Shown here: positions 1-9,978 of the stretch, one piece after another | Position numbering within the stretch: position 1 is the stretch's first letter | How the letters are laid out: every line of letters begins with the position of its first letter | Assembly: GCA_964017185.1 (NCBI GenBank) | Contig: OZ024875.1 | Coordinates: 61,437,043-61,501,042 of the forward strand | From: Rugalucina vietnamica | Taxonomy: Eukaryota > Mollusca > Bivalvia > Lucinida > Lucinidae | Direction: 5' to 3' | Length of the DNA stretch: 64,000 bases | The notes under the pieces: model-generated | Seen by the model: only the letters and a program-made list of their open reading frames with translations | Told to the model about the DNA's origin: nothing | The model's database searches: none | Made by a program: the position numbers and the translations under genes

Positions 1-406
1 AGAGATTCAACACGAGGACCGAACAACTAACTATATATATAAATGTTGTAAACCACTGCAGAAGATGATGGTGAGGTTAGGGCCCTGTAAAACCGGTTAA
101 CCTCCCCCCCCCCCCAGTAATTTTATATTACTGATCGTTCCAAGGCGATACCTCTATTGTGTTTCTAATCATTTTGTGTTTTGGAGTCGAATTTTTGTGA
201 GCCTTATGTATGTTTTTATATTTTTAGTTAAGTTCTGGTAACTGAGTGACCGCTTAATGGGGAAAAGCCGCTCACTCGGCTTACGATATGTTTTCTTGGT
301 ATAAGTACCTAATTGACATTTTAGTTTGTCCCACCCCTCGGTTTGTGGAGTGGGAATTTCTTTTTGACTGTGCTATGTCCTGATCATTGCCTACTTGTAC
401 TTTTTT
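1..406 (+). mobile_element. Old, diverged Naiad-type tail (3' UTR fragment)
   Basis: Matches the family tail in sense orientation, from the region of the AGAGATTC motif to a final CCTACTTGTAC plus six T. It has many substitutions and a C-run of about 14 replacing the GCCCGCCAG segment, so it belongs to an older subfamily than the tails at 45 or 56 kb. The left edge of the window cuts it. Confidence 0.8.
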
Positions 407-2223
407 GCTGTCATAGAAGCAGTCTTATTCTTTTCTCAAGTATCCTCTTAATTTGTCTTATTTTGACATGATAATGAAACACAATGCCTTTGGCAACAAT
501 TAGTACTCATCTCAGTTCCAAATCTCAATGAATCAGGCAATAAAGCCTATCAAACAACTTTTTATCCTGATATTAGCAAGGATTTACGGAACATAATCTC
601 TTAGAACACGCAAATTGTTTCTATGGTAATTTCTCTGATATGCTAATCTACTTTAATCCAGGTTGTCTTATTTCTTCTATAAAATGAAAATGAAAATCAA
701 TCTATCTGTCTGTGACGATACACAGTGTCCTATATCACTTGATAAAATTCAAATGAGAAAAGTAACTTCCAGAAAATTAATCAAATATGCTGACAAGCAG
801 TTTTTCAGTTGATAGTTTCAGTCCTGTTGTAACTTGAGTTTCAAGCTCTTGCAAAAATAACAGAAAGACAATCAGAGCAAGCATGTGGTGATAATGTGTA
901 GAATACATGTATTTTCTATTTGTATTTTGCTGAAGTTCCCACCCGACCTAACATTAACGTTGCTATTGTGTTTAATAACATTCGGTCATATTGAAACATT
1001 CCTTCCTTTACGAAGATCATTTTAGTGATCCATAATAATATCATATCATGGATCAGAAATTGATGCCAATATCTCTTTCCCAACAAGGGTGTCATCCGAC
1101 AAGTCTCAACCAAACCAAAGGCAACGATCACAACAGAGAGACAGACAAGATGTACCATGACTATAAATCAACGCGCTGGAATGGGGACGTTTTTTCTGGG
1201 CGTGACGTCTTACTGGGTTGGCGAACTGGCCAGTTACGAAGTTATTAATAAATAAATTTAAATGAAAAATAAACATTGTGCTCAACTGGCGAATACGCTC
1301 ACGATTTACTGGGACAGCAAATGATCATTCACGATTATCTAATTATTTACAAAGGCTCATTTTATCGCAGTGATTATGAGGTCATTAGCCATTATAGCGC
1401 AAATACTTTGGCCGGTTGACCTCTAATACAGATAAGCATTTGTTGGTCGTCCTGCTTAAAATGAATGTTTTCAACTCTTTGCTGGTAAAAAAATGACAAC
1501 GTGCTTCGTTTGGTGCTGGGAAAAATGTGGGTGTCCCTTTTCTAGTTTTTACAAAACTTTGTCACGTGAGATCAACCGGCACGGTGGAAGTATTTGCGCT
1601 ATACCTAAAATTGGACCGGATATGAGGGATTGATCAATATGTACAGATACCCTTCTTTGGAATCTGAGAAAATCATTTTTCTGTTAGAGGTTCATTTTTT
1701 ATTTATTATATAGTGTGACAAACTGCGAAAAACGACATTTCTGCATTATTTTCCCTTGCGTGCCTTGGGAGACATTGACAGAATGAAGAAATGTAAAGCG
1801 TAAAATAGACGATAGGCCAATGTTTATTCATGCTTAAAGTTGTTCTGATCGTGATTCGGAATTTCTCGAGTTGATAAAACATTCACTCAATAATTCTAGA
1901 CATAAGCTAAGTGGCATCGTAATAGAATAGCCCTGAACTATTGTTATGACATTCAAAGTCGAAAACAAGATTTTCGAAAATGTAGGCAGAAAAGGCTTGA
2001 AAATTAAATGGTTAATAAATGAAAGAACTTAAATACATGTCATGAAGGAAAAATACGGTGGTGTAACTGTGGGTAAATAAAGTCTAAAATATAAATAAGA
2101 TGGACAAGTACCAAACTGTTCTTACAGTTCTCAAACAGTTCTATCGAATCATTCTATGACATTTCGCAGATGCAAAAAAAATGTATCACCATGGGATTTG
2201 TTTTGTCGAAAAGTATATGAACG
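407..2223. other. AT-rich sequence without recognised genes
   Basis: No credible coding frame, RNA gene or family repeat is recognised here. Short open frames, such as one near 1048-1248 facing another at 916-1158, overlap on opposite strands and show no domain. The right end (about 1990-2220) resembles 18640-18960 and is part of an old duplication around the Naiad nest. Confidence 0.5.
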
Positions 2224-3486
2224 TAAAAGTAGGCAATGATCAGGAAACGGCGCAATCAGAGAGAAATTCCCACTCCAAAAATCATAGTGGAAAAGAAACT
2301 AAATTAACAATTAGGTACTTATACTAAGAAAACATATTGTAAGCCGCATGTTCAGCTATTTTCCCAATACATGGCCACTCAGTTAGCTTAACTAAAATAT
2401 GAAAACATGTATAAGGTGCTAACAGCACAAAAATTCAACACCAAGGCATAAAACAATAACAATCAAAACAGAAGTTTCGCCTTTGAACGATCAGTGATAT
2501 AAAATTATAAGGATGTTCGCTGCTAACATTTGACATTTCGGAACTTCCGGTTTTTCTTTTGTTGAATATCTCGTAAACGGTTGCAGATATTTTCCTAATA
2601 TTTTATATTTGGATACATATTGATGATATGCAATGAATGAGCCATGAAAATTGTCAGTCTAAGAAACTTCATTTTTTCACCCCATTTTCTGCGACTTTTC
2701 AGAAATTTTTTATGGTCAGTAAAATTTAGGGGGAAGGGTAGATTAAACTTGAATATTGCACATCTTCAAATTTTTTGCACTAGTTCGATGTTTATTTTAG
2801 CAGCAGTATATGTGTACATGGTCTTCTAAGTCAGTCTTTGTGTCTTTGGTGTGCTGGTTTTAAAATTTTAGGTGGTTTTATGAAATGGGCTTTAAGAAAC
2901 AAAACAGACGAAAAAAGGATGAAAATGGCAATTTTCAAGTTGTTGGTTCTCTCTTATATGCACACTACCCTATATATTTCTTTCTTTTATTCGAATAATA
3001 TTACCAAGTTCTATGTTGTGTGAAAATACAAGAACAAGTTTGAATCAACAAATATGGGTTTGGCACATTTCAAAATATTGATTTTTTCCGACTTTTCAAG
3101 TATGGGGGTAGGGTTGGAAAAGCAATCGTAAAAATTTGTCATCCACTTCAAGTTGCAAATTTTTCTATGCTTTTGGTCCAAAATAGTCTGCGTTTCGTAA
3201 ATATTATGACTCTTGAAAGCATTCTAGGTGTTGTTTTGTTCAAGACAGGTATGATTCAAAGAATTAAAAAATACATTAATTTCAATAAATTTAAAACATG
3301 GTGCTCAGAGGTATCATTCAGAGGTCTGTAGCTTGAAAAAATGCCCACTACCCTATATTTATTTTGTTTTCAAATGTTTTGTGTTGTATTTTGAATAAAA
3401 AAGAGTGGTTACAAAAAATGTTTGAATACTTTTTCATTGGCAGCGAACATCCTTAAATCTATTTTACATGACCATAACCTCACCCT
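2224..3486 (-). mobile_element. Diverged Naiad-type tail interrupted by a TTAA element
   Basis: Reading on the minus strand, the tail ends at about 2224 with a degraded form of the family terminus. It is split at 2511-3452 by an inverted-repeat element and resumes at 3453 with the stretch that precedes the GGTTATGGCC motif in other copies. Divergence is similar to the copies at 23.5 and 38.4 kb. Confidence 0.8.
2511..3452. mobile_element. TTAA-flanked inverted-repeat DNA element, copy A
   Basis: Begins GGATGTTCGCTGC and ends with its reverse complement GCAGCGAACATCC. The right flank is TTAA and the left flank is ATAA, which looks like a once-perfect TTAA target duplication. The 942-bp interior is AT-rich with no transposase frame; its 61-aa frames are not conserved in copy B. 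Duplication of TTAA is typical of piggyBac-type integration, but the termini are not the canonical piggyBac ones, so the superfamily is open. A non-autonomous element is the best reading. Confidence 0.8.
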
Positions 3487-4164
3487 GTCGAAATATGATA
3501 CTGTTTTCGCTTGACTACATAGTTTTTCTCCATATTTGTGTCTCTTACGGGAATGTCTTGAAAACTTAATTGGGCAAACATATGCTATTTCATAAAAACA
3601 TCAGGAAAATCGTATTAGCAGCTCGATCATTTTAGAGCTGTTTTAAGTTTATACACGCTACATGATCCTACATGCAGGACTCGAAAGACGTATCTTTTAT
3701 GGACTGGGTACCGACTTTTTTATCATTATTTATTTATGACTCTCTAAGCTCCCTTTCGTTATTTATTTGTCACTTTAAATATTTTTGCAATAATTCTCCG
3801 AATTCAGAACATGTAAGACAACAAATTTCTGTCTCATACACGAGTTTCAACTTTTCAACCATTCGCGCTCTTGCTGTTTTCGTTAAAGACTTCTGAAAAC
3901 CAATGATTAAATTCTTAAAATAAAGAACCCGAGTCATCTTTAATATTGTCTTTAGTTGTCACAATTTTAAGACGATCTTCTGTCGAGGTTACGGTATTGA
4001 AATTTTAAAGCGTCTGTCATCAGGCATCGGCTCATTAGGTCTTCAGATATTTGCTGCATTTGGCAACGCATAATCAATTTTTCCATGACAGTACGTTTTT
4101 CATTTTTCTAAGGTAGAACGAATAATAAACATGCAAATAAGGTTTGCAATATAAATTCCCGTTA
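3487..4164. other. Non-coding segment, paralogous to about 18990-19870
   Basis: Shares short blocks with the later segment, for example the TTGTGTCTCTT and AATTGGGCAAA stretches and the GGCAACGCATAAT motif near 4060 against 19800. This suggests the Naiad nest inserted into one member of a duplicated host segment. No gene is recognised. Confidence 0.5.
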
Positions 4165-4741
4165 AAAAAGGTACAAGTAGGCAAAGATCAGGAAAAGGCG
4201 CAATCAGAAAAAGACTCCCACTCCAAAAACCAAGGTGGGAAAAAACCAAACTAACAATCAGGCACTTATACCATGAAAACACTTCGTAAGCCGAATGAGC
4301 AGCTATTTTCCCAATAGGTGGCCACTCAGTTACCTTAACTTAACTAAAAATATGCAAACATACATAAGGCGCCAACAGCACAAAAATATTTTAAACACCA
4401 AGACATAAAACAAAAAGAACCACCACAGAAGTATCGACTTGGAACGATCAGTAACACAAAGTTACTGGCGGGTTTAAATCGATTTTACACGGCCGTAACC
4501 TCACCCTCAGCTTCTGCAGTGGTTCATAACATTTAGTTAGTTCTTCGGTCCTCGTGGTGAATCTCTAACTAGTAAATGAATCATCAAGAACAAACAAATA
4601 AATCATGATAAACATCCTGATGAATCAAAAACCAGGACTCACAGATACAGTAAGCTGCCCGACGATGGAGATCCCTGGGCGCCAAATAACTTACTACCTC
4701 CGGAACTAAAGAAAAACATCAGTTGGACCCCGGTGGGCCAA

Positions 4742-4817
4742 GCAACAGACAAGAAGCTCCGGCCCCAACCAACTAAAATGAATAGCTTTAAGTCGGGGCC
4801 ATCATAGAGTCTGACGC
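4742..4817 (-). promoter_or_regulatory. SECIS-like hairpin of Naiad copy 2
   Basis: Same architecture as the hairpin at 61188-61263: an AUGA and GA quartet pair, a GC-rich helix II, unpaired AA 12-13 bases after AUGA, a five-pair apical helix and a basal helix. The frame stop TAA (4788-4790) lies in the apical loop. The call rests on manual folding. Confidence 0.72.
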
Positions 4818-5858
4818 CCGACCCACCGGCGTGCAATTAAAGAAGGTAGCATAGTTATCAACCGTGATTGGGTTAAAAACTAAGCATGCAGACTGTCGCA
4901 TAACATTCAAGTTATAACCTATACGTCTGTAACGTGTTATGATTTTTCTAAACTGAAAAGAAAAATCATGACTTCCTATAAGTTTCTTAAATTTGTAAAC
5001 CAAGTCACCATAAAATTCTGGTTCCGAAAGACCCTCACTTAAAAGTGTCTTTAACCCAACATTATATTTGGAAACCAATTCATAGTGTCTACGATAAAAT
5101 TTAGAAAAGGTTTTTCGAAGTTTATGATACCGATAGCCCTGTTGGAGAAGTTTGGCCGTTAAAGATTTATTTCGAGCGTTGAAGTCTGTAACATGATTGC
5201 AGACTCTAGCAAACCTAATAAGTTGCGAAATGTATACACCATAAGAAGCACGACGAGGAACGTCACCATCCAAAAACGGAAAATTTACTATATCAAAATC
5301 AAAATCATCGCGCTTATCATAAATTTTAGAAGAAACAAATCCATTTGCAACAGAAAGATGTAGATCTAAAAAGGGGGCTTCGGTATCCGAGATATTGGCT
5401 TTGTTCAACTGTAGTTCAGATGGATAAATTTGATTGACCATACCTTCAAAATAAGGGTTGTCAATGTTCAAAAGGTCATCGAGGTACCTAGAAGTGGAAT
5501 TAAAAGCCTCGATAACATCAGCTTGATTATCATGGTTAAGAGAATCCATGAAATCTCTTTCATAGCAGTATAAAAATAAATCAGCTACGAGAGGTGCGCA
5601 ATTTGTACCCATCGGAATTCCAACAATTTGTCTGTATAACTTGGTCCCAAATCTAATATAAATATTATCCAGGAGATAGGATAAGCCGTCGCACACATTC
5701 TGACATGACCAAAGTGTATACCGACTTTGGTCAGAGGAAGTGAAAAAAGCCTTTCTGTCATTACATGCCAAATAAAGTGAACCATAGTTTTTTAATGCCC
5801 TTTTGAAGGTCCACTCTATCAAATCCAGAAGTTTTTCTTTAATTAGATTATGTGGTAA
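4788..5858 (-). pseudogene. Penelope-like reverse transcriptase, C-terminal two-thirds (copy 2)
   Basis: An open frame of about 350 codons read on the minus strand to TAA at 4788-4790. It contains the RT motif B core GIPMGTNCAPL, the catalytic YLDD box of motif C and the later FLDLHL motif, all typical of Penelope-like and telomerase-related RTs. It lacks the endonuclease, linker and RT fingers including motif A. The frame runs open into the preceding tail sequence, so the apparent first codons are fused junk and not a real start. This best-preserved stretch shows that the palm and thumb have not decayed much. It cannot make a working element alone. Confidence 0.85.
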
Positions 5859-6430
5859 AAAGGTACAAGTAGGCAAAGATCAGGAAAAGACGCAATCAGA
5901 AAAAGATTCCCACTCCAAAAACCTAGGTGGGAAAAAACCAAAGTAACAATCAGGTCTTTATACCATAAAACATATAGTAAGCCGAATGAGCAGCTATTTT
6001 CCCAATAGGTGGCCACTCAGTTACCTTAACTTAACTAAAAATATGAAAACATACATAAGGCGCCAACAGCACAAAAAAATTAAACACCAAGACATAAAAC
6101 AAAAAGAACCACTACAGAAGTATCGACTTGGAACGATCAGTAACACAAAGTTACTGGCGGGCTTAAACCGGTTTTACAGGTACCTAACCTCACCCTCAGC
6201 TTCTGCAGTGGTTCATAACATTTAGTTAGTTATTTGGTCCTTGTGGTGAATCTCTAACTAGTCAATGAATCATCAAGAACAAACAAATAAATCATGATAA
6301 ACATCCTGATGAATCAAAACCCAGGACTCACAGATTGAGTAAGCTGCCCGACGATGGAGATCCCTGGGCGCCGAATAACCTACTAACTCCGGAGCAAAAG
6401 AAAAACACCAGTTGGACCCCGGTGGGCCAA
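5859..6430 (-). promoter_or_regulatory. Naiad 3' tail (3' UTR) of copy 1
   Basis: The reference full tail, about 570 nt after the SECIS-like hairpin. Visible structures on the sense strand are a hairpin TAGTTAG/CTAACTA, a perfect short hairpin AGTAAC-loop-GTTACT, and a stem formed by TCCCAC and GTGGGA about 75 nt before the end. These are candidates for recognition by the element's RT. The terminus is TTGCCTACTTGTACC plus T-run. Confidence 0.7.
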
Positions 6431-6506
6431 GCAACAGACAAGAAGCTCCGGCCCCAACCAACTAAAATGAATAGCTTTAAGTCGGGGCCATCATAGAGTC
6501 TGACGC
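6431..6506 (-). promoter_or_regulatory. SECIS-like hairpin of Naiad copy 1
   Basis: Minus-strand RNA folds as at 61188-61263. The loop reads GACTTAAAGC instead of GACATAAAGC but keeps the AA and the UAA stop. If the three UGAs are recoded, this element would recruit SBP2 and the Sec elongation machinery. Folded by hand. Confidence 0.74.
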
Positions 6507-7375
6507 CCGACCCACCGGCGTGCAATTAAAGAAGGCAGCATAGTTATCAACCATGATTGGGTTAAAAACTAAGCATGCAGACTGTCGCATAACATTCAAG
6601 TTATAACCTATACGTCTGTAACGTGTTATGATTTTTCTGAACTGAAAAGAAAAATCGTTAATTCCTTTAAGTTTCTTAAATTTGTAAACCAAGTCACCAT
6701 AAAATTCAGGTTCCGCAAGGCCCTCACTTAAAAGCGTCTTTAACCCAACATTATATTTGGAAATCAATTCATAGTGTCTACGATAAAATTTAGAAAAGGT
6801 TTTTCGAAGTTTATGATACCGATAGCCCTGTTGAAGAAGTTTTGCCGTTAAACATTTATTTCTAGCGTTGAAGTCTGTAACATGATTGCAGACTCTAGCA
6901 AACCTAATAAGTTGCGAAATGTATACACCATAAGAAGCACGACGAGGAACGTCACCATCCAAAAACGGAAAATTTACTATATCAAAATCAAAGTCATCGC
7001 GCTTATCACAAATTTTAGAAGAAACAAATCCATTTGAAACAGAAAGATGTAGATCTAAAAAGGGGGCTTCGGTATCTGAGATATTGGCTTTGTTTAACTG
7101 AAGTTCAGGTGGATAAATTTGATTGACCATACCTTCAAAATAAGGGTTGTCAATGTTCAGAAGGTCATCGAGGTACCTAGATGTGGAATTAAAAGCCTCG
7201 ATAACATCAGCTTGATTATCATGGTTAAGAGAATCCATGAAATCTCTTTCGTAGCAGTATAAAAATAAATCAGCTACGAGAGGTGCGCAATTTGTACCCA
7301 TCGGAATTCCAACAATTTGTCTGTATAACTTGGATCCAAATCTAATATAAATATTATCAAGTTGTATACAGAGTA
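6477..7375 (-). pseudogene. Naiad-type RT C-terminal half (part 5 of copy 1)
   Basis: Resumes after the 188-nt deletion with the helix before motif B, then GIPMGTNCAPL (motif B), YLDD (motif C), FLDLHL and a basic thumb region. It ends in the stop TAA at 6477-6479 that also lies in the SECIS-like loop. Very close in sequence to the copies at 4788-5858 and 57293-58297, with no internal stop. Confidence 0.86.
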
Positions 7376-8211
7376 GAAAAATCATATGTGGACAAGCTCG
7401 TCGCACGGAACCCTCTACACTTCAATTTATTGAGCACCTCACCAGAATTTTTCATTGACCAAAACCAATTTTTATTTGAAGTTTCATACACTGTCTCACA
7501 GTATCTTATAACATGAGATTTGATAGCAGTAAGACAGGAAGTTAATAATTTAGAAAGTTCAGTAGTAGTACAAGAGCTAGAATTTGCAATAAATCTTGCT
7601 TTGTATGGTCTTTTGTGAAGCTTAGGTAACCAATACATCGTAGGAAGTTTGTCTTGGCCTTCATTGACACAAACAGAAAACTTAACAGGTAAATCGTTTA
7701 AGTGGGCATTTACTACAGACACCTCATCAGTATCTGTCTCCAGATAAGCCCTGGTACCATCCAGCTCCTGTTTTAAGGTGTTAACGTAGTGAAGCCTACA
7801 AACAACAACAACATTGTTTGCGGCTTTGTCTGCCGGAACCAAGACATACTTTCTGTGAAATTCTTGGATACCCTGCTTCAAATGCCTAAATGACGATTTA
7901 GGTTTAGGAGGTAAAAGATTAGTATTTTGTGAATAAAACTGTATACGTTTATCCACGATAGTGAAGATACTTCTTTTCCATTCTTTAAGAGCATTATCCT
8001 CAACACCCTCTCGTTTACACCATCGATTACCGAAATCATTCAATGCAGACGCAATCTCCTCTCTACATTTATCGAAATTGATGTATGATGGGAATCTATA
8101 TTTCGGACCTTTAGAAACAATTTTGCGAATTCTAGAATCCGAAATTATTTTTAAATTTCCAGTAACTATATGTCCGGCTGGTTGATAAACAAATTTTGAA
8201 TCTTTACAATC
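7357..8211 (-). pseudogene. Naiad-type linker and RT N-terminal half (part 4 of copy 1)
   Basis: Read on from UGA 3, this frame is fully open for about 280 codons. It includes the linker GHIVTG motif, then RT fingers with the DKAANNVVVV region, LPKLHKRPYKARFI, and motif A YDFSTLYTT with its catalytic Asp. The frame then breaks because 188 nt present in the copy at 58185-58372 are missing here, joined between CAAG and TTGTATAC near 7370. The predicted product is the N-terminal part of a telomerase-related RT. Confidence 0.85.
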
Positions 8212-9068
8212 TCAAGACTTAGGAGTATTAGCATGGATATCAAGATCAGAAACAAGTTTATTGAAATTAAAATAGTATTTCTGATTGGTTTATTATATTT
8301 GTAACAAATAATAGGAGGTTCTGAATTTTGGAAGTACGTAGGTATAGACTGTATCACTGATTTATCCTGGAATATGCTTGGTAAATCAATAAAGTCAATT
8401 CCTTTATTAATGAAAGGAATTTTAATGAAACTTCTAATGTGATTAGATTCGGAATCGATAAATGGACGAAGAGCATGCTGAGTATAACATCTTGTTAACA
8501 GTGCAGCGTCATACATTTGATGATTTCTATCGTAAAATCTATTAGCCTCTGTGTCCAAGGAACGTAATACAGCAATAGGCAGAGAACTAAGATAAGACAG
8601 CATTGGATGTCGACCGTGAATCCTTAGTTTAACAGCTAAAACATTAAGGGAAGTGTTCAATTTCATTGTAGCGCACCGTTTACGTTTGTCATTACCCTTT
8701 TTCCGTATACCATGAGATCTAGATTTACGTTTACGAGACTCTGAAAGTGTAAGTACACCAAAATCGGGCATTTTGGAAATATTTTCCTCATGGTAAATGT
8801 TGTCGTTAAATCCCAGTGGAAAGGGAGTTTGCAATAATTTTATCCATTTAAGTTCAGTTTCAAATCGTTTGATGTTTTTGAATCTAACAGAAGAATTTTC
8901 ATCATATGAGATTTTTTCCACTGGTTGAACTATAACATTATTGGGAGAATGACCAGTGTGCTTAAAATGCTGGTACAGAAAGGTATCATTATTTTTGGGC
9001 TTTCTGATTCTACGATAGTGCTCACCAAATCGTTTTTGCAAAGTTCGACAAGTTTGTCCAACATACTG
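8166..9068 (-). pseudogene. Naiad-type polyprotein, GIY-YIG endonuclease remainder and linker (part 3 of copy 1)
   Basis: Begins in phase after the LTR insertion with YVGQT (the YIG element), followed by LQKRFGEHYRRI holding the catalytic Arg and a conserved His, and later ETELKWIKLLQT with the probable catalytic Glu. A basic stretch rich in Arg/Lys follows, then a poorly known linker. One T lost from a T-run near 8273 (four T, against five in the copy at 59.3 kb) shifts the frame, so the open frame ends artificially at 8166. In the other phase the linker continues to the UGA-Asp-Cys motif and the RT. Confidence 0.82.
8212..8214 (-). other. In-frame UGA, probable selenocysteine codon 3 (linker UxC motif)
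   Basis: Reads Lys-Ser-UGA-Asp-Cys-Lys-Asp-Ser, ahead of YQPAGHIVTGNL. Naiad-type elements carry a conserved CxC motif in this linker, so UGA takes the place of the first Cys. The identical codon is present in the independent copy at 59223-59225. Confidence 0.8.
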
Positions 9069-9880
9069 TGTTATATATAATTGATTCAATAATATTGATT
9101 CTTTTAAAAGCTATTACTTATAATTTATATATATATATATATTCAAAGGGGAGTAACCCAATTAATTAATATATATTTCTTTTTATGTTTCTACAATTTA
9201 TTATCTAGAACTTTGTAGAAGAATGTCATTGATTATTTTTATCACTGTTATATAATTTAGAAGTATAGAAAATTCTATGAGGACTTTGTGGATAATTCCA
9301 GATGAAAATGGGGTTAGTGTTTTTTTTACCATAAGTTAAAAATATATTTGGACTATGTATACTGAGATCTCGAAGGGTCTAGTGGGCTCTCGTTTAGTCT
9401 TGATGGTCGTTGCGGCCTTGAATTCTCTCTGGAGAATTCTAAATTCTCTTTGGAGAATTTAAAAGAACTTTCGTTTAGTTCGTTTCTTTTCTAGAGAAAA
9501 GTTTATTATATCATTCTCTAGAAACCTGGAGAATTTCCTTAGATGTATAAATATAGGTCCCAATTCAGTCGTAGGTATTCAGAAATTTGAAGTGGTTTAA
9601 AGTATATAATTTTGGTTGTTTCACTAGTGTTTTGGATTAGAATAAAAGTGTGGATTAAAATATACATGTGCTCATATTCTGGTTACTGGATTGTGGACTT
9701 ACATTTGAGGGACAAGGACTTATTTGACATTAACTTTGTAAGTTATTTATTTATTTATTTACTTATCTGTTTGTTTGTTTGTATGTATTTGCAGCATTTA
9801 TTTGTTTGATTAAATATTGTTAAGTTTAAATTACTTGGTTGTTTTTCGCTGTACCTGTCTAGTTACGCTAGGTCGTAACA
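9069..9880 (+). repeat. 5' LTR
   Basis: Starts TGTTATATATAA and ends GGTCGTAACA. It contains a TATA box (TATAAATATA, 9546-9555), an initiator-like TCAGTC (9565-9570) and AATAAA (9641-9646), so R probably begins near 9567. Several TTCTC/GAGAA palindromes lie at 9420-9540. Every base I compared matches the 3' LTR with an offset of 6001. Confidence 0.93.
9546..9570 (+). promoter_or_regulatory. Putative LTR core promoter (TATA plus initiator)
   Basis: TATAAATATA at 9546-9555 is followed at 9565 by TCAGTC, the invertebrate initiator consensus. The spacing is slightly short of the usual 25-30 bp. The same pair is in the 3' LTR at 15547. Confidence 0.5.
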
Positions 9881-9885
9881 GATTT

Positions 9886-9903
9886 TGGGGGCTCGTCCGG
9901 GAT
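9886..9903 (+). promoter_or_regulatory. Primer binding site, tRNA-Pro type
   Basis: TGGGGGCTCGTCCGGGAT, five bases after the 5' LTR end. It equals the 18-nt site complementary to the 3' end of tRNA-Pro used by many retroviruses, so minus-strand DNA synthesis is probably primed by tRNA-Pro. Confidence 0.85.
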
Positions 9904-9978
9904 TGAACATTTTGTGCACCTATATTATTCTGAATTTGAAAAGATATTTATTGTTTGTCATACCAGCAAAAAGCAACC

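Larger units (their letters stand above)
4165..5858 (-). mobile_element. Naiad-type retroelement, 5'-truncated copy 2
   Basis: Minus-strand copy starting inside the reverse transcriptase and running through the stop, the SECIS-like hairpin and the full tail to the T-run terminus at about 4165. It directly follows the 3' end of the full-length copy with no host sequence between, so the two are head to tail. Such tandem partial copies are characteristic of Penelope-like elements. Confidence 0.88.

Noticed and set aside
5859..6430. Hammerhead ribozyme in the Naiad tail
   Set aside because: I did not find the CTGATGA and GAAA core pair. Naiad-type elements are reported to lack it.
9420..9545. 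Heat-shock elements in the LTR
   Set aside because: GAA and TTC blocks are not at the two-base spacing required; only generic palindromes are present.
9612..9809. 65-aa frame repeated identically at 15613-15810
   Set aside because: It lies in the LTR R/U5 region; the repetition follows from the LTR duplication. No domain and AT-rich, low-complexity peptide.
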